Origin: Chloroflexota bacterium
GTDB lineage: Bacteria > Chloroflexota > Anaerolineae > 4572-78 > J111
Length of the DNA: 64,000 nt
Assembly (NCBI GenBank): GCA_016860845.1
Contig: BOKF01000008.1
Span: 124,001-188,000 of the forward strand
Direction: 5' to 3'
Shown here: one piece after another, positions 32,628 through 41,856 of the stretch
Layout of the letters: each line of letters begins with the position of its first letter
Position numbering within the stretch: the stretch's first letter is position 1
Translations under genes and position numbers: made by a program
Notes under the pieces: generated by a model
Told to the model about the DNA's origin: nothing
Databases searched by the model: none
What the model saw: the letters and a program-made list of their open reading frames with translations, nothing else

Positions 32628-33719
32628 TTAGCCGTACTTTCTCTCAAACTCGCCCATAAAGTCAACCAACGCCTGGACCCCCTCCAGCGGCATGGCGTTA
32701 TAAATCGAGGCGCGCAGGCCGCCGACGGAGCGGTGGCCCTTTAAGCCGCTGAGACCGGCGGCTTCGGCTTCCCTGGCGAATTTCTTTTCCAGGTCTTCAT
32801 TATCGCCCTGGACACGGAAATTGACGTTCATATAAGAACGGTCGGGCGCTTCCGCCGGGCCGTAATAAAAGCCGCTGCGATCAATGGCGTTATACAGCAG
32901 CCTGGCTTTGGCCTCGTTGCGCTCCTCGACGGCCACGACGCCGCCTTCGGCTTCAATCCAATCCATAACCAGGGCAATCATGTAAATGCCAAAAGTCGGT
33001 GGGGTGTTGTAGAGCGAATTATTTTTGAGGTGGGTGGCGTATTTGAGCAGAGTGGGCAGGCTGGTCGGAGTGCGCCCAGCCAAATCTTTGCGCATAATCA
33101 CAACGGTCACGCCGGCCGGGCCGATATTTTTCTGCGCCCCGGCAAAAATCAGGCCGAATTTGGACACGTCAACCACGCGGGAGAGGATGTCGGAAGACAT
33201 GTCGGCCACCAGGGGGACCGCGTCGGTATCCGGGAAGCTGCGCCACTGCGTGCCGAAGATGGTGTTGTTGGAACAGATGTGGACATACGAAGCGCCAGGG
33301 TTGAATTCGATTTCGTTGGGCCGGGGCAGCCGGCGGAACTTTTCGGCCTCGGTTGAAGCAGCCAGGCGATAGTCGGCCACTTTCTTGATTTCTTCGATGG
33401 CTTTTTCGGTCCATGCGCCGGTGTGGAGCACGTCAATGGGCTGGCCGGGGAGGTAAAGGTTCATGGGCGCCATCGAAAATTGGAGGCTGGCCCCACCCTG
33501 TAAAAAGAGAACGGCGTAGTCGTCGGGAATACCCATATTCCGGCGCAGGCCGCTTTCGGCGTGGGCCAAAATCCCTTCAAATTCCGGCGAGCGGTGGCTC
33601 ATCTCCATGACCGACATGCCGCAGCCCTGGAAGTTGAGCAGCTCATCCCGCGCTCGTTCCAAAACAGGCACGGGCATCACGGCCGGCCCGGCGCTGAAGT
33701 TAAAGATTCGGTCTGACAT
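32628..33719 (-). CDS. serC: phosphoserine aminotransferase
   Basis: 363-residue class V PLP aminotransferase converting 3-phosphohydroxypyruvate to phosphoserine in serine biosynthesis (also used in pyridoxal phosphate synthesis). It begins FNFSAGPAVMP, has the MEMSHRSPEF substrate segment, FLQGGASLQF phosphate loop and the Schiff-base lysine in FAGAQKNIGPAG. The C-terminus has the RASIYNAMP motif. Start at 33719 is set by GGGAGATTATC; the frame extends to 33815 through a repeat. Cytosolic. No other serine-pathway gene is in the window. Confidence 0.94.
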   Translation of the reverse strand: MSDRIFNFSAGPAVMPVPVLERARDELLNFQGCGMSVMEMSHRSPEFEGILAHAESGLRRNMGIPDDYAVLFLQGGASLQFSMAPMNLYLPGQPIDVLHTGAWTEKAIEEIKKVADYRLAASTEAEKFRRLPRPNEIEFNPGASYVHICSNNTIFGTQWRSFPDTDAVPLVADMSSDILSRVVDVSKFGLIFAGAQKNIGPAGVTVVIMRKDLAGRTPTSLPTLLKYATHLKNNSLYNTPPTFGIYMIALVMDWIEAEGGVVAVEERNEAKARLLYNAIDRSGFYYGPAEAPDRSYMNVNFRVQGDNEDLEKKFAREAEAAGLSGLKGHRSVGGLRASIYNAMPLEGVQALVDFMGEFERKYG

Positions 33720-33758
33720 GATAATCTCCCTGGAAAATAAGGATGCGATTATGGGTGT

Positions 33759-33831
33759 GGCGAGGAAGCGAGGCGAAGATTGAAGATCTATCCTTCTATC
33801 CTCGATTCTTCGCATCCTCGCCTCTTCGCGT
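33759..33831. repeat. inverted phrase repeat (GCGAGGAAGCGAGGC)
   Basis: GGCGAGGAAGCGAGGCGAAG... (from 33759) is answered by ATCCTCGATTCTTCGCATCC... (33799-33831) in the serC-ThuA gap. The same 368-base gap also holds an AACGTGAAAC phrase run (33856-33880), a GGAAGATTGGAAGG arm (33921-33969) and a GTCTACTGTCTACC run (34040-34070). No gene was seen in the gap. Confidence 0.75.
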
Positions 33832-34087
33832 CACTTCGGTCACATTATACTCCAGCGAAACGTAAAACGTGAAACGTGAAACATAGTCTTTAGACCGGCC
33901 AGATTTTGCCAAAATGATGGGGATATGGGAAGATAGGAAGATTGGAAGGTTGGAAGGGTGGAAGGCTGGTAAAAACAATGAAGAGGTAGCACCCCAAACG
34001 GGAGCAGGTGGTAGCAAGGTCAAAGAGTCGTATGATTTCCCTGTCTACTGTCTACCGTCTACTGGCTACTATTTCGAGGAGGAAATT

Positions 34088-34813
34088 ATGACCAATTCAC
34101 TTCGCGTCACGGTCTGGAATGAGTACCGGCACGAAAAGCGGGACCCGGCAGTGGCTAAAATTTACCCGGATGGGATCCACCAGACGATTGCCCGGCATCT
34201 CCAAACCGAAGGTCTGACCGTGTGGACGGCCACGCTGGATGAGCCGGAACACGGCCTGACTCAGGCAGTTTTGGCTCAAACCGATGTCCTGATCTGGTGG
34301 GGGCACCTGGCCCATCAGGAAGTCGCCGACGAGATTGTGGAGCGAGTCCGCCAGCGAGTCCTGGCAGGCATGGGGCTGATTGTGCTGCACTCCGGCCACT
34401 TTTCCAAGATTTTTAAGAAGTTAATGGGCACCTCGTGCGATCTCAAGTGGCGGGAAATGGGCGAGAAGGAGCGCATCTGGGTGGTGGAGCCGGGGCATCC
34501 CATTGCCGCCGGGCTGGGCGAATATTTTGAGATTTCCCAGGCGGAGATGTATGGCGAGCACTTCGACATCCCCGCGCCGGACACCCTGGTGTTTATCAGT
34601 TGGTTTCAGGGCGGCGAGGTGTTCCGCAGCGGCTGCTGTTTTCAGCGCGGACGAGGCAAGATTTTCTACTTTCGCCCCGGCCACGAAACCTATCCCATTT
34701 ACCACCAGCCGGAAGTGCTGCGCGTTATCAGCAATGCCGTCCACTGGGCTGCGCCGGTCGCCGGGCCGGAGGTCAAATTTGGACATTATCCAACGCCGCT
34801 AGAGAAAATCTAA
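34088..34813 (+). CDS. ThuA domain protein
   Basis: 241-residue ThuA-like protein (class I glutamine-amidotransferase-like fold, trehalose-utilisation family). Family segments include [17 protein letters not shown] at the start, [27 protein letters not shown], and a C-terminal [14 protein letters not shown]. The canonical amidotransferase Cys-His-Glu triad is not evident, as usual in ThuA, whose role in sugar catabolism is known genetically but not mechanistically. AGGAGGAAATT precedes ATG 34088; the open frame starts earlier in repeat DNA. It heads a run of sugar-dehydrogenase genes on the plus strand. Confidence 0.87.
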   Translation: MTNSLRVTVWNEYRHEKRDPAVAKIYPDGIHQTIARHLQTEGLTVWTATLDEPEHGLTQAVLAQTDVLIWWGHLAHQEVADEIVERVRQRVLAGMGLIVLHSGHFSKIFKKLMGTSCDLKWREMGEKERIWVVEPGHPIAAGLGEYFEISQAEMYGEHFDIPAPDTLVFISWFQGGEVFRSGCCFQRGRGKIFYFRPGHETYPIYHQPEVLRVISNAVHWAAPVAGPEVKFGHYPTPLEKI

Positions 34814-34843
34814 CGCATTTGGAAAGTCAGAATCGGTGATTTG

Positions 34844-34898
34844 GGAAGGTTGGAAGATTGGAAAAAGTACCTCCAGCCTTCCAATCTTCCAACCTTCC
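34844..34898. repeat. inverted phrase repeat (GGAAGGTTGGA family, copy 3)
   Basis: Perfect 19-bp arms GGAAGGTTGGAAGATTGGA (34844-34862) and its complement (34880-34898) with a 17-base loop, after the ThuA gene. Could serve as a transcript-end stem; no T-tract follows. Confidence 0.85.
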
Positions 34899-34948
34899 AG
34901 GTCGTGCTACTGAATTGATTATCAAAGTCTATAAAAGTTGAGGGAACT

Positions 34949-35932
34949 ATGGCCGACAAAATTCGTTGGGGTATTCTGGGTACGGGAACCATCGCCCGCA
35001 AATTTGCCACTGGGTTGAAAGCTGCGCCCGGCGCTGAACTGGCGGCGGTCGGTTCGCGCAGTCAGGTGACGGCAGATGAATTTGGCAACACCTTTGGCGT
35101 GCCGCGCCGCCATGCCAGTTATGAGGCGCTGGCGAGTGACCCAGAAGTTGATGTGATTTATATTTCCACTCCGCACCCTCTGCATAAGGATAACAGCCTG
35201 CTCTGTTTAGAAGCGGGTAAAGCGGTTTTGTGCGAGAAACCTTTTACCATCAATGCCGGCGAAGCCGAAGCCATGATTAACCTGGCCCGGCAAAAAGGCT
35301 TGTTTTTGATGGAGGCCATGTGGACTCGCTACTTACCGGCAGTGATCAAAACGCGCCAAATCGTAGCCGATGGCATTTTGGGGGAAATTCGCATGATCAT
35401 GGCCGACTTCGGCTTTCGGATCGAGTTTGATCCCAAACATCGCCTGTTCGCCCCGGAGTTAGGTGGCGGGGCGTTGTTGGATGCTGGCGTTTATCCCATC
35501 TCTTTTACCTCGATGATTTTTGGCTCGCCCACGCGGGTGATGAGCATGGCTCACCTCGGAGAAACCGGCGTTGATGAGCAGGCCGCCATCTTACTGGAGC
35601 ATGAGGGGGGGCGGTTAGCCCTGGTGGCAACAGTGCTGAGAGCCGATGCGCCCAGTCATGTGATTTTAATCGGAACCCGGGGCCGGCTCACCGTCCACGC
35701 GCCTATTTATTGTCCCACTCGATTGACCTTGACGCTGGATGGCCGGGATGAGATCATTGATGCGCCGCTCGAAGGGAATGGCTACAATTATCAAGCGGCA
35801 GAAGTAATGAACTGCCTACGGGCAGGGAAGCTGGAAAGCGAGATCATGCCCCTGGCCGAAACCCTTGCCATTATGAAAACAATGGATCAAATTCGCGCGC
35901 CCTGGGGCTTGAAGTATCCAACGGAGGAGTGA
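34949..35932 (+). CDS. Gfo/Idh/MocA family oxidoreductase
   Basis: 327-residue NAD(P)-dependent dehydrogenase. The N-terminal Rossmann motif is GILGTGTIARKFA (residues 9-21), with the dinucleotide-domain signature VLCEKPFTINAGEAE carrying the catalytic Lys of the EKP motif. ALLDAGVYPISF supplies the conserved Asp and Tyr of the C-terminal substrate domain. The family oxidises sugars, inositols and related polyols. GTTGAGGGA precedes the ATG. It is likely co-expressed with the aldo/keto reductase and second Gfo/Idh gene that follow. Confidence 0.92.
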   Translation: MADKIRWGILGTGTIARKFATGLKAAPGAELAAVGSRSQVTADEFGNTFGVPRRHASYEALASDPEVDVIYISTPHPLHKDNSLLCLEAGKAVLCEKPFTINAGEAEAMINLARQKGLFLMEAMWTRYLPAVIKTRQIVADGILGEIRMIMADFGFRIEFDPKHRLFAPELGGGALLDAGVYPISFTSMIFGSPTRVMSMAHLGETGVDEQAAILLEHEGGRLALVATVLRADAPSHVILIGTRGRLTVHAPIYCPTRLTLTLDGRDEIIDAPLEGNGYNYQAAEVMNCLRAGKLESEIMPLAETLAIMKTMDQIRAPWGLKYPTEE

Positions 35933-35985
35933 AGCGTCAGGCGTGATGTATAAAAAATTCACGGATTAGCAAGGTAAGATTACTT

Positions 35986-36954
35986 ATGGAATACGGACAC
36001 GTTCCTGGTATTGACAAACCCACCTCCCGCCTGGTTCAAGGCACAGTGATGGTCAGCTCACGAGAGCTGGACCGGAGTTTCGCTCTGCTGGATGAAGTTT
36101 TTGAACTGGGCTGCACCACCTTTGACACCGCCCACGATTATGGTCAAGGTGACTGCGAGCGCACGGTCGGGCGCTGGGTCAACGAGCGCGGGCTGCGCGA
36201 CCGGGTGGTCATTATTGGCAAAGGCGCTCACCACAACCAGGATCGCCGGCGGGTGACGCCTTTTGACATCACCTCCGATCTTACCGATTCGCTGGCTCGG
36301 TTCAAGATTGACTTCATTGACCTGTACCTACTGCACCGCGACGACCCCAGCGTGCCGGTCGGGCCGATTGTGGAAGTGTTGAATGAGCACCTGGCCGCCG
36401 GGCGAATTCGCGCCTTTGGCGGCTCCAACTGGAGTCACGAGCGCATCCAGGCCGCGAATGAATACGCCGCCGGCCATGGCCTGATCCCTTTTGCCGCCAG
36501 CAGTCCCAATTTCAGCTTGGCCGAGCAGGTTCAGGCGCCGTGGCCTGATTGTATCAGCATCAGCGGGCCGTCGGGCCAGGCCGCGCGGCAGTGGTACCGG
36601 CAAAAGCAGATGCCCCTCTTCACCTGGTCGAGTTTGGCCGGCGGCTTTTTCTCCGGCCGCTTTAGCCGCGATAACCTCGACTCTTTTGACAGCTACCTGG
36701 ATAAATTGTGTGTCCAGGCGTATGCTTATGAAGATAACTTCAAGCGTCTGGACCGGGCGCGCCACCTGGCTGAAGAAAAGGGCTTGACCCTGCCCCAAAT
36801 CGCCTTGGCCTACGTTCTGAGCCAGCCACTGAATATCTTTGCCCTGGTCGGCTGCCAGAGTGGGGCCGAATTCCGGAGCAACCTTGCCGCCAGTGCCGTC
36901 AGGCTGTCGCCGGAGGAAATGGCCTGGTTGGAGTTGAGAAGTGACACTCTGTAA
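35986..36954 (+). CDS. aldo/keto reductase
   Basis: 322-residue TIM-barrel oxidoreductase. The catalytic set is visible as D (FDTAHDYGQG), Tyr in the same motif, Lys in IIGKGAHH and His in YLLHRDDPS, and the NADPH-binding ALVGCQSGAEF near the C-terminus. It reduces or oxidises carbonyls of sugars or related compounds. The gene lies between two Gfo/Idh dehydrogenases in an apparent sugar/polyol catabolic run. The substrate is not predictable. Confidence 0.9.
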   Translation: MEYGHVPGIDKPTSRLVQGTVMVSSRELDRSFALLDEVFELGCTTFDTAHDYGQGDCERTVGRWVNERGLRDRVVIIGKGAHHNQDRRRVTPFDITSDLTDSLARFKIDFIDLYLLHRDDPSVPVGPIVEVLNEHLAAGRIRAFGGSNWSHERIQAANEYAAGHGLIPFAASSPNFSLAEQVQAPWPDCISISGPSGQAARQWYRQKQMPLFTWSSLAGGFFSGRFSRDNLDSFDSYLDKLCVQAYAYEDNFKRLDRARHLAEEKGLTLPQIALAYVLSQPLNIFALVGCQSGAEFRSNLAASAVRLSPEEMAWLELRSDTL

Positions 36955-36979
36955 CAAATAAACAGGAGCTACTCAAACT

Positions 36980-38068
36980 ATGTCTCAAAAGAAATTAGGC
37001 GTCGCTATTCTCGGCTGCGGCAACATTGCCGCGCCCTACGCCGAAAATTTATCCTCCTATCCCGAAATTGACCTGGTCGGCGTGGCCGATGTGGACACCA
37101 GCCGGGCCGAGGCGCTGGCGGCGCAGTTTGGCTGCCGTGCTTATCCCTCCATGGAGGCCATGCTGGCCGACGAAAAAGTGGAGCTGGTCGTCAATTTGAC
37201 TATTCACCACGCCCACAAAGAGACGACGGCGCGTTGCCTGGAAGCCGGCAAGCATGTCCACAGCGAAAAGCCGCTGACGCTCACCTATGAGGACGCACAA
37301 GTGCTGGTCGAACTGGCGCGGCAAAAAGGACTGCGTCTGGGCTGTTCGCCTTTTACGTTTATGGGCGAGGCCCAGCAAACGGCCTGGAAAATCATCCGTG
37401 AGGGGCGGCTGGGTCAAATCCGGCTGGTTTATGCCGAGGTCAATTGGGGCCGGATCGAGTCCTGGCATCCCGCGCCCGGCCCATTTTACCAGGTAGGCGC
37501 CTTGTTTGATGTCGGCGTTTACCCGCTGACTCTGCTGACAGCCATTTTTGGCCCGGCCCGCAAAGTTTGGGCCTACGGCGCCGTCCTCCATCCTGACCGG
37601 GTGACGCGGGAAGGCGTTCCATTCCATATCGAAACCCCGGATTTCATTGTCTCGCTGATCGAGTTGGAAAACGGGCCGCTGGTCCGGCTGACCACCGATT
37701 TTTATGTCTCGCGTCACAGCAGCAAGCAGGATGGCGTCGAATTTCAGGGGGATCTGGGCGCGCTCTACCTGCAGAGCTGGCACGATTTCAATGTTCCGGT
37801 CGAGCTGGCTGAATTCGACCAGCCCTTCCAGGCAGTTTCCCTGGTCAGGCCGGGCTACCAGGGCAGCCGCAAGGTCGAGTGGGGCCGGGCGGTGCTGGAC
37901 ATGGCCCGGGCCATTGCCGAGGACCGCCCTCACCGCGCCACCGGCGAGCAGGCGGCGCACGTAGTCGAAATTCTCAGCGCCGTTACCCAATCTATCCAGA
38001 CCAGCCAGCCGGTAGCGATTCATTCCGGTTTTACCCCGCCTGCGCCGATGGAATGGGCCATAGGGTGA
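36980..38068 (+). CDS. Gfo/Idh/MocA family oxidoreductase
   Basis: 362-residue relative of the 34949 gene but clearly divergent. Rossmann motif AILGCGNIAAPYA, HHAHKETTARCLEAGKHV, the catalytic EKP in HSEKPLTLTYEDA and ALFDVGVYPLTLLTAIFG in the C-domain. AGGAGCTACTCAAAC precedes the ATG. It closes the sugar-dehydrogenase run; an AGACC palindrome follows 10 bases after the stop and may mark the end of the transcript. Confidence 0.92.
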   Translation: MSQKKLGVAILGCGNIAAPYAENLSSYPEIDLVGVADVDTSRAEALAAQFGCRAYPSMEAMLADEKVELVVNLTIHHAHKETTARCLEAGKHVHSEKPLTLTYEDAQVLVELARQKGLRLGCSPFTFMGEAQQTAWKIIREGRLGQIRLVYAEVNWGRIESWHPAPGPFYQVGALFDVGVYPLTLLTAIFGPARKVWAYGAVLHPDRVTREGVPFHIETPDFIVSLIELENGPLVRLTTDFYVSRHSSKQDGVEFQGDLGALYLQSWHDFNVPVELAEFDQPFQAVSLVRPGYQGSRKVEWGRAVLDMARAIAEDRPHRATGEQAAHVVEILSAVTQSIQTSQPVAIHSGFTPPAPMEWAIG

Positions 38069-38078
38069 TGTTTGTTCC

Positions 38079-38111
38079 AGACCCTAAAGGTCTTTAAGAC
38101 CTTTAGGGTCT
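38079..38111. repeat. AGACC palindrome family, copy 3
   Basis: 33-bp palindrome identical to 27395-27427, flanked on the right by TTT. It separates the catabolic run from the surface/signalling island. Confidence 0.9.
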
Positions 38112-38127
38112 TTATCCAGGGAGGGTT

Positions 38128-39342
38128 ATGACAGACGAACCCGAAGCCGGTGCGTCCGGCTCGGTAGATAAATTAAGCGTGGGCCGGTTCAGGTTCATGG
38201 GAGGTGTGGCCATAAGTTTTGCCGTGACCCTCTGCCTGGTATGGTTAGTCCCCCTGGCTACGGCTATGGTCACGCTCAATACTTATTGGGGTTGGCCCTG
38301 GCCGGGATTCGAGGCCCCGCTTAGCCAGCCCGGCTCGATACCGGACACTCCGCCGCAGCTCATACCTGTTCAGTTCCAGGTTTTAACTCCAACCGAGACC
38401 CCCATCCTGACCCTCAGCAGTGCGCCTGTCCCTCTGCCTACTATCTCGCCGTCGAAGGAGCATGGAGACACCGGGGATCTCCTGACCGGGAAGGTCACCG
38501 GAACAAGGTTACAGGATTCAATAATGATGCTGCCGCTGCGCCAAGCTCTCCCTGGCGCAGCGCCTCTTACGCTGCGCCAGGCGGTTGCCGGTGTTCCTCC
38601 TCAAGAGCTGGCCAGGTCTCTTTCGCGTCAGTTGGCTGATCTTTCTGTATCCGTAACTATGGTCACGCCGCCTGTCCTACCGGCCCAGGTTTCTGCCGAC
38701 CCCCAGGAACTTATTCTCCCGGCAAGCTCGGTAAACTCGTATCAGCTTATCCCCCTGGAAGGACCGCGCGAAAGCCGGCCGGCGGTAAATCATGGGGATC
38801 TCAACCTGAAATTGCGAGACCCCCAACCTATTGCCGCAGACCTGACCCTGGTAGAGATTAATGGTTCGGGTCTGGACCCGGATGCGCCCAACCTGGCGGC
38901 CATCTTCAAGCCTGATTTTGTGCGGGCCTATACCGTTCATGATTGGGACTGGGGCTGTGACTGCCGGGGTAGGCTGCTCCCAGCGGAGCATGGCGTGTTG
39001 GTGGAAATTCGCATGACGCCGGGCGCACCTGTCTTTATTCCCCCTCGAAAGCAGAATGTTTACGCCGGCAAATATTACGCCACCCTGCTCTATGCCTCGG
39101 AGGACAGCCTGACTTTTGTCTATACCAGGGCTGGGAGTGTAGCCAGAGGTTACACGGTGCATTATCTTGGCCTGCACACCGACCCCAATCTGGTCGCTCT
39201 GTTCCGCCGGAGCCAGGGGGGCGAATTGCCCGGCCTAACCCTTGATACGCCGGTTGGGATTGCCACCGCCGAACTGATTGTGGCTATTCGCGATAACGGC
39301 ACCTTTCTGGATGCTCGTTCCCGGCTAGATTGGTGGGAATAA
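38128..39342 (+). CDS. membrane-anchored protein of unknown function (paralogue of 40630 gene)
   Basis: 404 residues. A short acidic N-terminus is followed by one membrane segment (about 28-52), a Pro/Thr-rich linker, and a conserved C-terminal domain from about 195. That domain starts SSVNSYQLIPLEGPRESRPA, contains VHDWDWGCDCRG and LYASEDSLTFVYTRAGSV, and ends FLDARSRLDWWE. The same domain recurs at 45-60% identity by eye in the gene at 40630. I do not recognise it. The Cys pair and Trp-rich core suggest an extracellular beta-domain. The linker contains a triplicated LRQA phrase. First gene of the island; GGGAGGGTT precedes the ATG. Confidence 0.82.
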   Translation: MTDEPEAGASGSVDKLSVGRFRFMGGVAISFAVTLCLVWLVPLATAMVTLNTYWGWPWPGFEAPLSQPGSIPDTPPQLIPVQFQVLTPTETPILTLSSAPVPLPTISPSKEHGDTGDLLTGKVTGTRLQDSIMMLPLRQALPGAAPLTLRQAVAGVPPQELARSLSRQLADLSVSVTMVTPPVLPAQVSADPQELILPASSVNSYQLIPLEGPRESRPAVNHGDLNLKLRDPQPIAADLTLVEINGSGLDPDAPNLAAIFKPDFVRAYTVHDWDWGCDCRGRLLPAEHGVLVEIRMTPGAPVFIPPRKQNVYAGKYYATLLYASEDSLTFVYTRAGSVARGYTVHYLGLHTDPNLVALFRRSQGGELPGLTLDTPVGIATAELIVAIRDNGTFLDARSRLDWWE

Positions 39343-39399
39343 TTTGCCGTTTTAACGCCTCTCTGACCCTTTGCCCCGGTAAAAAATTTCGTATCCCCC

Positions 39400-39428
39400 T
39401 TGATTATGTTAAAAAAATATGATATTAT
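39400..39428 (+). promoter_or_regulatory. sigma70-type promoter for NTF2-like protein gene
   Basis: TTGATT (39400-39405), a 17-base A-rich spacer and TATTAT (39423-39428) in a distinctly AT-rich gap. Confidence 0.6.
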
Positions 39429-39473
39429 GTAAAAGCTTTAACATCTTTAAAAATGTTAAGGCCCAGCGGGGGT

Positions 39474-40589
39474 ATGGCCGATCGAAATCGTCAAAATCTA
39501 TTTTCCAGTGTGCTGGTGGCTGTCGCTATTCTCATTTCACCGGCAACTTTGGCTGTGTGCGGGTTGGGGCAATCCGTTAATGTCGAAGCTACCGTCGCCG
39601 CAGGTATAGTTGCCACCCAACAGGCTGCCGTTAATCTGCAGGCGACGATTGATGCGGCTGTGGCTGCGACCCAGGCAGCCAATCAAGCGAGCCAGACCCC
39701 CGTTCCAACGCCTCTTTTGACCCCCCTCCCTTTGACCCCCGCTCCCCCGAACCCGCCCGCCGACCCCGAACAAATCAGGGCGGTCATCCTCAACGAAGTC
39801 AACGCCACGGTCGCCCAAGATTTGGCCCTTCTGAAGTCGCTGTATGCCCCGGACGCGGTTATCACAGACCACAACGGTACACCGGATGACCCCGGCGATG
39901 ATACCACCTGGCAGGGTTGGGCTAATATCGAGCGGCGCTACCTGGCCTTCTTTTCGGTTGGGCCTTCCTCTTTAACCCTGGTGGATTTGGCGATCCAGGT
40001 GGATGGTAATCGGGCGATGGGCATGCACCAGGGGGTCGTCATAGATGGCACGCTCTACCGGGATCGGGGTGTTTATACCCTGGCGAGAGTGAACGGGCAA
40101 TGGCTCATTACTCAACTGGATTATGGGAATGAGAGAGGCGCCGTGCCTGTCCAGGGAACAGTGGACACTCCAGCAGACCAGCCTGCCCGGGACGATGGTC
40201 TCTATGGGCTAAAAGTTGGCAGCCAGCACCGCTATGAAGAACCGTGGGGCTGGGACCGGGGCGATCCGTGTAAGGCCTGGGAAACGGGTGATTTTGACGA
40301 CACCAGGCCCAATTATCGCGGTTTCAATGTAGAACTGCTGCTGACCAACAACTCCGAGACCAAGGTACCCGATGCCTGGCCGATCAGTTTTACCACTGCC
40401 AAAGGTAAATCCGTCAAGGCGTGTTATTACGGCTACGAAGGTTCCGGGCCGCCCCCCGGCGCAACCAGTTCGGTCACTTTTTTCACCGTAGTGGAAAAGG
40501 GTGACTATGTCGAAAAGATTACGTTCAGCCTCGCTGATCAAACAGTCCAGCTTTGTCTGGATGGCCAGGGCGGCTGGTCACGCTGTTAA
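39474..40589 (+). CDS. secreted NTF2-like (SnoaL-type) protein
   Basis: 371 residues. A hydrophobic signal segment (about 11-30, ending LAVCGLGQ, a poor lipobox) is followed by an Ala/Thr stretch and a Pro/Thr linker. An NTF2/SnoaL-like domain follows (about 100-235: DLALLKSLYAPDAVITDHNG, W-GWANIERRYLAFF, RVNGQWLITQ). A C-terminal beta domain (about 245-371) has four Cys (C-KAWETGDF, VKACYYGYEG, VQLCLDG, final WSRC) that could form disulfides. The start could be 39453; 39474 has GGGGGT just ahead. Function unknown; the location between two paralogous surface proteins suggests the same extracellular complex or pathway. Confidence 0.75.
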   Translation: MADRNRQNLFSSVLVAVAILISPATLAVCGLGQSVNVEATVAAGIVATQQAAVNLQATIDAAVAATQAANQASQTPVPTPLLTPLPLTPAPPNPPADPEQIRAVILNEVNATVAQDLALLKSLYAPDAVITDHNGTPDDPGDDTTWQGWANIERRYLAFFSVGPSSLTLVDLAIQVDGNRAMGMHQGVVIDGTLYRDRGVYTLARVNGQWLITQLDYGNERGAVPVQGTVDTPADQPARDDGLYGLKVGSQHRYEEPWGWDRGDPCKAWETGDFDDTRPNYRGFNVELLLTNNSETKVPDAWPISFTTAKGKSVKACYYGYEGSGPPPGATSSVTFFTVVEKGDYVEKITFSLADQTVQLCLDGQGGWSRC

Positions 40590-40629
40590 AAGTGAGTGAT
40601 TGAAATGGACTACTTTAGAGGAGAGGGTA

Positions 40630-41856
40630 ATGGTAAACCAAGCTGAAGCCGAGTCAGCGGGTGCGGAAGGCAGGTTGGGTGGGTGTTTGTTATGGTTCTT
40701 TTGGGGAGCCTCGTTGAGTTTCTTGACCATTCTTTCCCTGGTTCTGCTCATCCTGCTGGCCGCATCGGCGACGTTAAATGTTTATCTGGGCTGGAAATTA
40801 ACGGGGCTTGAAGTCTCGATCAGCCGGTCGGGGACAGGATCATCATTGGCCCCGGCGTTGATACCAACCGACGTGCTGGCGGCAATTCCGACCCAAACCC
40901 CGGTGTTGATCGCCGCCAGTACGGCCACACCGCTTCCAACCGCGTCACCTCTGGAAGAACAGGTAGCTACCTTGTCTGCGCTGGCGACTCAGGTGGCAGG
41001 AGCGCCGGCAGAGGTGGCTCCTGCCCCAGGGCTGCCGCCAGCAGACGCACCCGTCGTTTTGGCTACCGGTGTGCCAACCGCCGTGGCGATAGATGTTCCC
41101 CAGCCGGAAGCGAATGCCCCGGTTCCGCAAGCAGCCAATCCTGTTGCATCAACTGCGACTGCCGCGCCGCCGGCTACCCCTGCCGCCGTAGCTGCCGCCT
41201 CTCAACCAGAAGCAGCAGCCGAATTTGTGCCCCCGGCAACCTCTTCAAACAGCTATAGTTTCATCCCCATTGAAGGTGAACGTGAAAGCCGCCCGGCCGA
41301 AGAACACGGCGACCTCAACCTGAAACTGCGCGACCCGCAGCCCATCGAGGTAGACCTTTCCTTACAGGACCTGCCCGGCTCCGGTGTAGATCCGAATGCG
41401 CCTAATTTCTCGAAAATTTTTAAGCCTGATTTCGTGCGAGCCTACACGGTCCACGATTGGGATTGGGGCTGCAACTGCAAGGGTAAATTGCTTCAAGAGG
41501 ATCATTTGGTCTTGCTGGGGCTAAAAACCACGCCGGGCGAGCCTGTTTTTATCCCGCCCAAAGAGGGTGATATTTATGGGGGCAACTACTACGCGGTCGT
41601 GCTCTATGCCTCGGAGGATAGTCTGACCTTCTTATACAGCCGGGCAGGCAGCGTGGTCAAGGGTTACACAGTTCATTATGTCGGCTTACATACTGACCCC
41701 AATTTGGTGGCCCTGTTCCGCGAAAGCAAAGGTAGCGAACTGCCCGGTTTGACCCTGGATACTCCGGTTGGTGTTGCCGGCGACGAACTCATCCTCGCCA
41801 TCCGCGACAACGGCAAGTTCCTGGATGCCCGCTCGAAGCGAGATTGGTGGGAATAA
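40630..41856 (+). CDS. membrane-anchored protein of unknown function (paralogue of 38128 gene)
   Basis: 408 residues with the same layout as the 38128 product: short N-terminus, one membrane segment (about 28-55), a long Ala/Pro/Thr linker (about 60-195), and the conserved terminal domain with VHDWDWGCNCKG, LYASEDSLTFLYSRAGSV and the ending FLDARSKRDWWE. The linker is longer and richer in Ala. Start at 40630 is set by GAGGAGAGGGTA. Its TAA overlaps the ATG of the next gene (TAATG), so the surface protein and the SH3b-propeller protein are translationally coupled and likely made in equal amounts. Confidence 0.83.
   Translation: MVNQAEAESAGAEGRLGGCLLWFFWGASLSFLTILSLVLLILLAASATLNVYLGWKLTGLEVSISRSGTGSSLAPALIPTDVLAAIPTQTPVLIAASTATPLPTASPLEEQVATLSALATQVAGAPAEVAPAPGLPPADAPVVLATGVPTAVAIDVPQPEANAPVPQAANPVASTATAAPPATPAAVAAASQPEAAAEFVPPATSSNSYSFIPIEGERESRPAEEHGDLNLKLRDPQPIEVDLSLQDLPGSGVDPNAPNFSKIFKPDFVRAYTVHDWDWGCNCKGKLLQEDHLVLLGLKTTPGEPVFIPPKEGDIYGGNYYAVVLYASEDSLTFLYSRAGSVVKGYTVHYVGLHTDPNLVALFRESKGSELPGLTLDTPVGVAGDELILAIRDNGKFLDARSKRDWWE

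Noticed and set aside
33914..34087. N-terminal extension of the ThuA protein
   Set aside because: The extra residues are translated phrase repeat (GRLEGWKAG), while AGGAGGAAATT sits directly before ATG 34088.
38500..38600. A further hairpin cassette (CTGCGCCA/TGGCGCAG) within the 38128 gene
   Set aside because: Arms are only 8 bp and lie in a linker with naturally repeated LRQA codons, so chance is likely.
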